Source of the DNA: JANMDR01 sp031409495
GTDB taxonomy: Bacteria; Pseudomonadota; Gammaproteobacteria; Burkholderiales; Usitatibacteraceae
Assembly: GCA_031409495.1 (NCBI GenBank)
Contig: JANNXI010000046.1
Span: 1-19,607, forward strand
Direction: 5' to 3'
Length of the DNA stretch: 19,607 bases
Notes under the pieces: model-generated
What the model saw: the letters and a program-made list of their open reading frames with translations, nothing else
Database searches by the model: none
What the model was told of the DNA's origin: nothing
Shown here: positions 6,697 through 13,873 of the stretch, piece after piece
Layout: every line of letters starts with the position of its first letter
Position numbering within the stretch: the stretch's first letter is position 1
Translations under genes and position numbers: made by a program

Positions 6697-7986
6697 CTAT
6701 TTGCCGCCGGAAACATCCTCGCTCTTACTTGCAGGCCGTATTCCCAATTGCTTTAATTTGCGATACAAATGCGTACGTTCTAGCCCTACTTTTTCCGCTA
6801 CGCGCGACATATTGCCTTCTTCACGGCGGATGTGATGCAAAAAATACTGACATTCAAAGCGTTCGCGCGCTTCGCGTAGTGGTAGGTCGAGCGGCACGCC
6901 AGCATGGGCTACGTGCGTGTGGGTAGCGTCTAAGCCAAATTCACGGGCCACACGCATGACGTCATTCACACCAATTTCTGTACTTAAGCTCGTAAGCGCC
7001 AAGGTTTTTACCACGCTCTGCAACACCGGCAAATTGCCAGGCCACGATAGATTGCGCATTGCATTTAGCGCTGCAACATCAAATTGGCGCAGCGGCGTTT
7101 CGTTAGCGTCGACCATTTGCAACAATAAGGTATTGGCGAGGTCGGGAATGTCTTCGGCATGCTCATCCAAGCTTGGAATACGCAAGGTAAGACCACTTAA
7201 CTGGTTGTATAGGGCTGCATCAAAGCTTTCACTTTCAACCAGCGGGGCTAATGGTCTATAAGAGGCACAAACTAAGCGCGTGTTGAACTTATCGAGCTTG
7301 GCCATCAACTGCACCAAACCTTTTTGTTCTGCGCGCGTCATCACTGAAATATCCTGCAAGAACAATACCCCGTCGCGTGCTTCGTTGAGCGGCTCAAACG
7401 GGTTTTTAGCCAACCAACAATGATCTACCGGCGCCAACCACGGGGTGTTGCGCTGGTGCAGCATTCTGGCGCACAACTCAAAACCTGCGCCCACTTCACC
7501 GACCAAGAGTATTGGATTTTTCAGCCGGCTTACTTGTTCTAAGCGCTGGCGCAATTCCACCATCACATTCGCACGCCCTAAATGGGTGTAATTTAACCCC
7601 GGCTTTGGCGTGATACGCCCGCCTGCCAACGCCTTGCTGACGGTAGCAATTAGCTTCGGCATAGAAATAGGTTTTTCTAAGAAATCAAACGCGCCAATTC
7701 GGGTAGCTTCCATCGCTGATTCAATCGTACCGTGGCCTGACATCATCACTACTGGCATAGTTAATTGCCCGCTGGCAGCCCATTCCTTTAGCAGAGATAT
7801 GCCGTCGGTATCGGGCATCCAAATATCTAACAGCACTAAATCAGGGCGCAGCTCTCGTCGTAAGGTACGCGCCGCTTGGGCATTTTCAGCCAGTCTGACG
7901 TTGTAGCCTTCATCACGCAGAATCTCGAATAGCAATTCGCGGATACCGATTTCATCATCAACAACCAAAATATTATTAGAGGACAT
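6697..7986 (-). CDS. ntrX: NtrX-type response regulator with degenerate AAA+ domain
   Basis: From the ATG at 7986 the protein has 429 residues. The receiver domain (about 5-118) is complete: Asp10/Asp11, phosphoacceptor Asp54 (LLDIWMPD), Ser83 and Lys105. The C-terminal Fis-type helix-turn-helix is clear in EEGNMSRVAEKVGLERTHLY. The central region still resembles the sigma-54 activator AAA+ module, but the Walker A site reads GEVGAGFE (163-170), without the essential lysine, and no GAFTGA loop is present. It therefore should not hydrolyse ATP or drive sigma-54 polymerase; it more likely acts as a simple DNA-binding regulator phosphorylated by NtrY. An in-frame TTG at 8007 would add seven residues, but a GAAAGG Shine-Dalgarno favours 7986. 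The gene begins 10 bases after ntrY. NtrYX controls nitrogen or respiratory genes in relatives. Confidence 0.9.
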   Translation of the reverse strand: MSSNNILVVDDEIGIRELLFEILRDEGYNVRLAENAQAARTLRRELRPDLVLLDIWMPDTDGISLLKEWAASGQLTMPVVMMSGHGTIESAMEATRIGAFDFLEKPISMPKLIATVSKALAGGRITPKPGLNYTHLGRANVMVELRQRLEQVSRLKNPILLVGEVGAGFELCARMLHQRNTPWLAPVDHCWLAKNPFEPLNEARDGVLFLQDISVMTRAEQKGLVQLMAKLDKFNTRLVCASYRPLAPLVESESFDAALYNQLSGLTLRIPSLDEHAEDIPDLANTLLLQMVDANETPLRQFDVAALNAMRNLSWPGNLPVLQSVVKTLALTSLSTEIGVNDVMRVAREFGLDATHTHVAHAGVPLDLPLREARERFECQYFLHHIRREEGNMSRVAEKVGLERTHLYRKLKQLGIRPASKSEDVSGGK

Positions 7987-7996
7987 ATGCTGCCTT

Positions 7997-10294
7997 TCAA
8001 TGCGCAACGAGTGAGGAGTGGGTTACTTGGCGATGCAATGGAAATACAATTGTTACGGTGGCGCCTGCGGTCGCTGTGGCATCGCTGCTGTTATTGTCAA
8101 TGGCGATGCTGCCGCCATGTTCATCAATAATTTTTTTAACGATAGCCAAGCCAAGGCCGGTGCCTTTGGGCTTAGTCGTTACATAGGGCTCAAAGATACG
8201 ATTGCGGACGGTTTGATTGATACCGCTGCCACTATCGCGCACGCTAAACTGCAGTGCCCCGCCCAACAATGCGGTTTTACGGGTGCATACTTGAATGGTT
8301 TGTATATTTTTTGAGGCAACCCCAGCGGTGGCATCTATCGCGTTTTGCATGAGGTTGTGAATCACCTGCCGCAGCAATGCACGATCTGCAAATATGGGTG
8401 CCAAGTTGGCGTCTAACTCCATCACCAAACGGATGTTCATTGATTCGTACATCACCAGCACATCGCGGAGCAGCTCATTAAAATCAAGCACCTCGGGCTT
8501 AATGCGCGCGCTGCGGGAGTAGATACTAAATTCATCCACCATGCTTTTTAGGGCACCTACTTGCTCAACGATGGTGTTGGTGGAGCGCCGCAACAGCGCT
8601 GCATCGTCGCCTGCCAGTTTGTCACCCAATTTATATTGCAACCGCTCGGCCGATAGCTGAATAGGCGTGAGCGGATTCTTAATTTCATGCGCCAAACGCC
8701 GCGCTACCTCTCCCCAAGCGGCATCGCGTTGTGACTGGATAATATTGGTTACGTCATCCAATACCACGATGTAGCCCGGATCAAGCGATGCGGGTAAGCG
8801 CACACCGCGCAACAGCAAGGTGCGGCGCGTATTATTGCTGGCGTTGGCGTATTCAATTTGTCGTTCCCAAGGTTTATCGGTACCCTTATTACCCTGTGCA
8901 AATTGGGCGATGACTTCTTCGACCAAGGTATCTAAGCTCAAGCTGGCACGCCGTTCAAACACCGACTTATCGCCGCGCATATGGCTTGACCATTCACTTA
9001 GCGCTAATCCCTTCACGGCGTCATGGTCCAGATTAAGCATATCTTCGGCAATTTTGTTGATGTTGTTTGGACAAAATTTTTCATCGAACGCCATCACGCC
9101 TGACGTTAAATTTCCCAAAATACTTTCGAGATAAGCCTTGGCGTTTTCAAGCTCATGTTGCTTTAACGCGACGTCGCTCGAAGCTTCGCCCAACTGCCGC
9201 GTCATGGTGTTAAAGGATTGCGTGAGCACGCCAAATTCGTCGTTGCTCTTAACTGGATGCAGCTGCGAAAAATCTCCGCGCGCAATTGCGCGGGTGGAAT
9301 CGGCCAAGGCGGCTAACGGTGCACTTAGCCGATCGGCAAGGAAAAATGCCAAGGCAATAGCCGAAAATAACGTAAGTAACATGGCCAATGTAAGCGTTAA
9401 AGCGAATACCTTTTTCAGGCTACCGCGCTGCAAAGCCAGTTGGCCGTAACCCAACTTTGCGGCTTCAGCCGCCTGTGCATCCTGCGCAATAGCGGCAGGC
9501 ACGGCTTGGATGAGCTGGATGAATCGCACTTCATCGGCGGCGACCTTAAACTTTGCAAATACCCGCAAATACAGACCGCGCTCGTTTAGATTTTCAATAC
9601 TCTGAATGCTGGAGAAACTTGTATTTATTGGCTTTTCACGTAACTCTCGCCAATCTTGCGCATTCGGTTTGTCAGCCACAGCGCTTAATGCACTTAACTC
9701 CTTATTCGCTAAAACAGCGGCTGACGTAGTAATGACAGTGCCATTTTCGGCGTACAAAATAACTTCATCTACCCCTTGTGCCACCCGTAGATTACGCAAA
9801 TCAGGGGTAGCAGCCATTGCGATAGATTCGCTCAATAGAACGTCAGTTTGCGGTTTTTCAGCCAACGCGTTCGCTATGCGTCGGGTCTTACGCACGAGGT
9901 CTTGGTTGGCAAATTCTAAAGTAGTGCGCCCTAAATTTATACCGCTATCCAGCCCGCGCTCAATCGGCGCGTCAAACCAAGAATCAATAGTGCGATTTAG
10001 AAAATTAACCGATAGCGCATATAACAAGCCGCCGGGAATAATCGCCATTGCCACAAAAATTAGCATCATCCTTAACGCCAGCTTCGCACCGAATACTTGG
10101 CCGCGTAGCTTCGTAGCCAACCCCCAAATTTGATAGCCAATCAGCGAAAATAGCCCGACAATAAGCGTTAGCGCCAAGCCAAAAAGCCACGCGTAGTTGC
10201 TCGAAAATTCTGCGTTATTACTGCTCGCCCGATACAGCAATCCCACCATTAGTAGGCCGAGCAGCGCGCACACGACAAGTATGGTGCGGATCAT
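7997..10294 (-). CDS. ntrY: NtrY-type membrane sensor histidine kinase
   Basis: From the ATG at 10294 the protein has 765 residues. Three hydrophobic segments lie in the first 120 residues (starting ILVVCALLGLLMVGLLY, LFGLALTLIVGLFSLIGY and LIFVAMAIIPGGLLYAL). A periplasmic sensor region follows, then a fourth membrane segment leading to a HAMP domain (LSAPLAALADSTRAIARGDF). After that come a PAS-like region (ILGNLTSGVMAFDEKF), the HisKA phosphoacceptor helix RRLAHEIKNPLTPIQLSAER, and an HATPase domain with N box NLMQNAID, DSGSGI and the GTGLGLAIVKKI G box. It should phosphorylate NtrX, encoded directly after it. The ATG overlaps the DUF4390 stop (ATGA), and GGGAGG just upstream supports this start over an in-frame codon 18 residues earlier. 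The ligand is not known. Confidence 0.94.
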   Translation of the reverse strand: MIRTILVVCALLGLLMVGLLYRASSNNAEFSSNYAWLFGLALTLIVGLFSLIGYQIWGLATKLRGQVFGAKLALRMMLIFVAMAIIPGGLLYALSVNFLNRTIDSWFDAPIERGLDSGINLGRTTLEFANQDLVRKTRRIANALAEKPQTDVLLSESIAMAATPDLRNLRVAQGVDEVILYAENGTVITTSAAVLANKELSALSAVADKPNAQDWRELREKPINTSFSSIQSIENLNERGLYLRVFAKFKVAADEVRFIQLIQAVPAAIAQDAQAAEAAKLGYGQLALQRGSLKKVFALTLTLAMLLTLFSAIALAFFLADRLSAPLAALADSTRAIARGDFSQLHPVKSNDEFGVLTQSFNTMTRQLGEASSDVALKQHELENAKAYLESILGNLTSGVMAFDEKFCPNNINKIAEDMLNLDHDAVKGLALSEWSSHMRGDKSVFERRASLSLDTLVEEVIAQFAQGNKGTDKPWERQIEYANASNNTRRTLLLRGVRLPASLDPGYIVVLDDVTNIIQSQRDAAWGEVARRLAHEIKNPLTPIQLSAERLQYKLGDKLAGDDAALLRRSTNTIVEQVGALKSMVDEFSIYSRSARIKPEVLDFNELLRDVLVMYESMNIRLVMELDANLAPIFADRALLRQVIHNLMQNAIDATAGVASKNIQTIQVCTRKTALLGGALQFSVRDSGSGINQTVRNRIFEPYVTTKPKGTGLGLAIVKKIIDEHGGSIAIDNNSSDATATAGATVTIVFPLHRQVTHSSLVAH

Positions 10295-10914
10295 TTTACC
10301 TCCCCGCCGATAATGCTGAACCGGGTCCACGGTGAAGCAATATCCCATTCGCGCGTGCCGAGTATATTGAGCTGAAAGGGCTTGGGTAGCTGCGTTGCAT
10401 CAAGCCGGATACGCACGGACACATCGTATTTTTCGCCAGGACGCAGCTTATTTTTCTCTAAAATTTGCCAAGACCGCACGGTGGAAAGCGCGCGTTTTAC
10501 GTCATCAAATTTAGGTACGTTTTGCGACAGTCCTGCGGTTGCAATACGGAATTGGTTGGCCAGGGGCGAATATGAAATGCGCCGTTCACGGGTTTGCCGC
10601 ACCATGCGCTCGTCGAGCCAATACCAGCGACTACGACTGACTTCAACTTCCATTACAATATAAACTGGTACGCCTTTGCGAATCGCGTCTTCGTGCACTG
10701 CCATTAATTGCAGCTCAAATTCAGCGCTAAGCTGATAGCCTTCTTCGTTAAGCTCTAATTTAGCGTTCTTGATTTCAGCGCCCTCCGCGTAGCCCATTGT
10801 GGGGAGCGCAAGCGTGAGCAAGAGCGCCGCAAGCAACACAACCAAGCAGCTATGCGCAGCTGCCGCTATAGCCGGGCCCGCCATTAACAAGCTTAAAGTA
10901 CGCGGTGTGTGCAT
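10291..10914 (-). CDS. DUF4390 secreted or membrane-anchored protein
   Basis: From the ATG at 10914 the product has about 207 residues; an in-frame TTG at 10938, two bases after the rsmB stop, would add eight. The N-terminus carries a long hydrophobic segment, LVVLLAALLLTLALPTMGYA, ending in a plausible signal-peptidase site after GYA, so the protein is probably exported or anchored outside the inner membrane. The mature part is a single domain of the DUF4390 type. Typical pieces are GYQLSAEFELQL, VYIVMEVEVSRSRWYWLDE, RRISYSPLANQFRI and WDIASPWTRFSI. Its biochemical role is unknown. In betaproteobacteria this family sits between rsmB and ntrY, as here, and the four-base overlap with ntrY means coupled translation. 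A role in the NtrY signal is plausible but unproven. Confidence 0.88.
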   Translation of the reverse strand: MHTPRTLSLLMAGPAIAAAAHSCLVVLLAALLLTLALPTMGYAEGAEIKNAKLELNEEGYQLSAEFELQLMAVHEDAIRKGVPVYIVMEVEVSRSRWYWLDERMVRQTRERRISYSPLANQFRIATAGLSQNVPKFDDVKRALSTVRSWQILEKNKLRPGEKYDVSVRIRLDATQLPKPFQLNILGTREWDIASPWTRFSIIGGEVK

Positions 10915-10939
10915 AGCGCTTGGCCTGTAACTGCGCAAC

Positions 10940-12316
10940 CTAGACCTTTTCTATAAGCGCGTAGTAGAAGCCATCCGTCATTTCATTGGGCAGCAGTTGC
11001 TGACCAGCTGCTACGGAAGGCTTTGCTTTAGTGCTCAAGGTGCCTGTACTTACCCGTGAAGGGTCACTCAACGACTTCGTCCCCCCCCAAAGGGCGTTTC
11101 CAACGGGCTCTAACGAGATAGGTTTTAGCTTTGCGTCCGGTGTTTTGGCTAAAAACGCATTGACCACATCTTGGTTTTCTTCGTGGAAAATTGAGCACGT
11201 TACATACAACAGCTGCCCACCTTTTTTCAATGTCGGCCACACACCCGCGAGCAAGCGCCCTTGTTGGATCACAAATTTGGCGGTGTCCGTTGTGCGGCGC
11301 ACCCATTTAATATCGGGGTGGCGACGCACCACGCCTGATCCGGTACAAGGCACATCGAGCAAGATACGATCAAACTGTTTTTTGTCCCACCATTTTTCCG
11401 GGGTAGCGGCATCGGATGATTTTAGGGTGACATTTAATGACGCCAGCTGGAGACGATCTAAATTCTGCTTCACACGTTGTAGCCGCGTAGGATCAGAATC
11501 AAGCGCGGTTAACGTTAAATTAGTGGCAGTTTCAAGCAATTGACACGTCTTGCCGCCAGGTGCTGCGCAGGCATCAAGCACGCGCATACCGTTGCCGCAA
11601 TTTAACAGTGCTGCCGTGTGCTGCGCACCGGCATCTTGTACCGATACATAACCTTCACGGAACTTCGGTAAGGCATCGACGTTGCACGGGTGGGTTAGCC
11701 ATAGCGCGTCACCTTCAATCTGCGCAACTTGCATTTCATTTTTAGCCAGCAACGCCACGTATTCTTCAGCCGTACATTTTTTGCGGTTCACGCGCAGGCA
11801 CATGGGCGGATGCTCAGCCGCGCACAGCAAAATTTCTTCCCAGTTATCCGGGTAATCTTCCTTGGTGCGGGCAATCCACCATTCCGGAAAATCGTATCGC
11901 GCGACTTCGCTTTTAAAGCGCTCGCGCTTAAATTTGTTTACTTCACGCAAATAGTTACGCAGCACGCCGTTTACTAAGCCTTTAGCGCGACCTAGACCCA
12001 TTTTTTCAGCCGCGTTTACTGCGTGATCGACAATCACATGGGGCTTGGTTTTCGAAAACTGTAGCTGCGCCAAAGAAATGATGAGCAAATGTCGCACCGC
12101 TACATCACTCAAAGGCGCGCTCAATAGCGTTTCCAGCTGCGCATTGATGAGCCCGTAATTACGCAGGCTATCGTAGGCAATACTTTGCACCGCGGCACGC
12201 GCTTCGCGCGGAAGGTCGCCGTGACGCTTGAAACCAAGCTCAAGAGCGCGATCAAGATTGCGCCCGTCTAAAGTTGCGCCAACTACTTCGGCGGCTGTAA
12301 TTTGGATATCTATCAT
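10940..12316 (-). CDS. rsmB: 16S rRNA m5C967 methyltransferase RsmB
   Basis: This protein of 458 residues has an N-terminal NusB-like RNA-binding domain (about 5-135) and a C-terminal SAM-dependent methyltransferase. The SAM site is VLDACAAPGGKT (247-258). Motif IV is DVPCTGSGVVRRHPDIKW with Cys324, and motif VI is VTCSIFHEEN with the nucleophile Cys374, one residue from E. coli RsmB. The enzyme makes 5-methylcytidine at C967 of 16S rRNA during small-subunit assembly. The protein is about 29 residues longer than E. coli RsmB, and the excess maps to 408-437, a Ser/Thr/Lys-rich segment between PVGN and GQQLLPN. This segment starts at a run of eight G in the coding strand. AGGATAGG precedes the ATG. 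It is the first gene of the operon running to ntrX. Confidence 0.93.
   Translation of the reverse strand: MIDIQITAAEVVGATLDGRNLDRALELGFKRHGDLPREARAAVQSIAYDSLRNYGLINAQLETLLSAPLSDVAVRHLLIISLAQLQFSKTKPHVIVDHAVNAAEKMGLGRAKGLVNGVLRNYLREVNKFKRERFKSEVARYDFPEWWIARTKEDYPDNWEEILLCAAEHPPMCLRVNRKKCTAEEYVALLAKNEMQVAQIEGDALWLTHPCNVDALPKFREGYVSVQDAGAQHTAALLNCGNGMRVLDACAAPGGKTCQLLETATNLTLTALDSDPTRLQRVKQNLDRLQLASLNVTLKSSDAATPEKWWDKKQFDRILLDVPCTGSGVVRRHPDIKWVRRTTDTAKFVIQQGRLLAGVWPTLKKGGQLLYVTCSIFHEENQDVVNAFLAKTPDAKLKPISLEPVGNALWGGTKSLSDPSRVSTGTLSTKAKPSVAAGQQLLPNEMTDGFYYALIEKV
11074..11088 (-). repeat. G8 tract and flank shared with the hemA-prfA spacer
   Basis: On the coding strand of rsmB these bases read GGGGGGGGACGAAGT, identical to 4465-4479 on the plus strand. 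Beyond that, GTTG and TG line up after one- and two-base gaps. In rsmB the run encodes Trp410-Gly411-Gly412-Thr413 at the start of the extra C-terminal segment. Confidence 0.55.
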
Positions 12317-12450
12317 CCGCCTATCCTACCTTTGTTGCAAAATAGATACAACATGTATTCGTCATACAACAGCACTTTTTATAACTCTTGGGTCAGTAAG
12401 CGATCCATTTTGACGGTATAGTAGGTTTAATTTTTTCTGATTGCTCAATT
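12317..12450. promoter_or_regulatory. Divergent promoter region between rsmB and hemE
   Basis: These 134 bases separate two divergent genes and must hold both promoters. Toward hemE, TTGACG at 12410-12415 resembles a -35 but has only a T-rich stretch at the right distance for a -10, and TATAGT at 12417-12422 resembles a -10 without a clear -35. I could not settle on one pair. It is also the point where the coding strand of the window switches from minus to plus. Confidence 0.4.
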
Positions 12451-13533
12451 ATGTCTGCCCCGCTTAAAAACGATACATTCCTACGCGCCTTAGCCCAGCA
12501 ATCGACGCCTTACACTCCCATTTGGATCATGCGTCAAGCTGGCCGCTACTTGCCCGAATACAATGCCACGCGGAAGCGTGCGGGTAGCTTTTTGGGACTG
12601 GCGAAAAGCCCAGGCTATTGCACCGAAGTTACGCTGCAGCCGCTAGATCGCTACGCCTTAGATGCTGCCATTCTGTTTTCTGATATTTTGACGGTGCCCG
12701 ACGCGATGGGCTTAGGCCTGCATTTTGTGGAAGGCGAAGGCCCCAAATTTGCCCGCACCTTACGCACTGAAGCCGAGGTGCACGCCCTGCCTGTGGCTGA
12801 CATGAATGATTTGCGCTACGTGTTTGATGCAGTTTCGCAAATTCGCGGTGCGCTAATACAAGATGGTTTGCAGCGCGTGCCGCTTATTGGTTTTTCAGGA
12901 TCGCCGTTTACTTTAGCTTGCTACATGATTGAAGGGGGCGGTTCAGATGATTTTAGGCAGATCAAGACCATGCTGTATCAGCGCCCCGATTTATTACATC
13001 AAATTCTGGCCAAGAACACCACGAGCATTCAAGCCTACTTAAATGCGCAAATAGCGGCGGGCGCGCAGGCCGTCATGCTGTTTGATACCTGGGGCGGTGT
13101 GTTGTCGCACTCGGCGTACCAAGAATTTTCCCTGGCCTACGCGAAGCAAGTATTTGCTGGCGTAACTACGGCAGTGGACGGCGTAAACATTCCGCGCATT
13201 TTCTTTACCAAGGGCGGCGGGCAGTGGCTAGAAAGCATGGCTGATTGCGGCACGGATGCGTTGGGTTTGGATTGGACGGTAAATTTAGCGCATGCCAAAC
13301 GGCGAGTGGCGGGCAAAGTTGCATTGCAAGGCAACCTCGACCCAAACACTTTATTTGGTTCCGCCACCACCATTGAGGCGGAAGTTGGCCGCGTGTTGGC
13401 TGAATTTAAACAGGACGGTAATGCAAACGGTCACGTGTTTAATTTGGGTCACGGTATTTCGCAATTTACCAATCCGGACCGCGTGGAATGCCTCGTAAAT
13501 GCGGTTAAGAATCAAAGTAAACGCGCCGTTTAG
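12451..13533 (+). CDS. hemE: Uroporphyrinogen III decarboxylase
   Basis: This protein of 360 residues matches the family length. It decarboxylates the four acetate side chains of uroporphyrinogen III to give coproporphyrinogen III, in the cytoplasm. The N-terminal signature PIWIMRQAGRYLPEY carries the substrate-binding arginines. FSDILTVPDAMGLG holds the catalytic aspartate, and GFSGSPFTLACYMIEGGGS and FDTWGGVLS are also conserved. The C-terminal FNLGHGI segment gives the expected histidine. The ATG at 12451 gives the normal family start, but no Shine-Dalgarno is visible. It is followed by a 340-base spacer and then priA, a common pairing in betaproteobacteria. Heme synthesis is thus represented twice in the window, with hemA about 7 kb away on the other strand. 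Confidence 0.97.
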   Translation: MSAPLKNDTFLRALAQQSTPYTPIWIMRQAGRYLPEYNATRKRAGSFLGLAKSPGYCTEVTLQPLDRYALDAAILFSDILTVPDAMGLGLHFVEGEGPKFARTLRTEAEVHALPVADMNDLRYVFDAVSQIRGALIQDGLQRVPLIGFSGSPFTLACYMIEGGGSDDFRQIKTMLYQRPDLLHQILAKNTTSIQAYLNAQIAAGAQAVMLFDTWGGVLSHSAYQEFSLAYAKQVFAGVTTAVDGVNIPRIFFTKGGGQWLESMADCGTDALGLDWTVNLAHAKRRVAGKVALQGNLDPNTLFGSATTIEAEVGRVLAEFKQDGNANGHVFNLGHGISQFTNPDRVECLVNAVKNQSKRAV

Positions 13534-13550
13534 CGGCCTTCTACGCTGAC

Positions 13551-13583
13551 AAATCGCCTGAAATGCCTAATTCTAGGCGGTTT
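13551..13583 (+). terminator. Hairpin after hemE, possible terminator or diverged repeat
   Basis: AAATCGCCT (13551-13559) can pair with AGGCGGTTT (13575-13583) over nine bases with one G-U wobble. A competing inner hairpin, GCCTA with TAGGC (13565-13578), is also possible. It starts 17 bases after the hemE stop. The order TGAAATGCC then TAGGCGGTTT loosely resembles the palindromic repeat family of this window, but the identity is too low to count it as a copy. T runs come later, at about 13619-13636, not directly after the stem. Confidence 0.35.
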
Positions 13584-13819
13584 GCACAAGTCAACCTCTA
13601 GCGATCAAAGTTTATATCTTTTTTTACTCTTTTTTTCCGCTTTATGCACAGATTTCGTGTAGGCGAAAGATAGCGCATATTTCAAATAAACTACATTATA
13701 AAATCTTCGTAAGTCCCTGTTTTATAGAGAATTTATATGGTTTTTGTAATTGGTATTAGGTGCTAAAACCGATTCCCCCAGGTAACATTTTTGGCTATTA
13801 ATTTAAGGCATCCACAAAG

Positions 13820-13828
13820 TTATCCACA
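13820..13828 (+). promoter_or_regulatory. Perfect-consensus DnaA box
   Basis: TTATCCACA matches the high-affinity DnaA nonamer exactly. A weaker box, GCATCCACA, starts 12 bases earlier, and TTATGCACA lies at 13642-13650. Binding is inferred from consensus only. Confidence 0.6.
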
Positions 13829-13873
13829 GGCTTAATCCGACCAATAATGACGCGTCTTTCCAGCTATTTTTGA

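Larger units (their letters stand above)
13534..13873. other. AT-rich hemE-priA spacer with DnaA-box cluster
   Basis: This 340-base spacer contains no gene. It has T-rich runs near 13619-13636 and AT-rich stretches up to about 13760. Three DnaA-box-like nonamers lie in the same orientation: TTATGCACA at 13642-13650 (one change), GCATCCACA at 13808-13816 (two changes) and the perfect consensus TTATCCACA at 13820-13828. The last two are 12 bases apart. This resembles a replication origin or a DnaA-binding control site. The priA promoter must also lie here. Confidence 0.55.

Noticed and set aside
12410..12438. TTGACG with downstream T-rich bases as the hemE promoter
   Set aside because: The -10 position has only a T-rich stretch, and the better -10-like hexamer TATAGT is too close to TTGACG to pair with it.
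13619..13636. T runs after hemE as an intrinsic terminator tail
   Set aside because: They lie about 36 bases beyond the nearest hairpin, too far to form a standard terminator; they are better seen as part of the AT-rich spacer.
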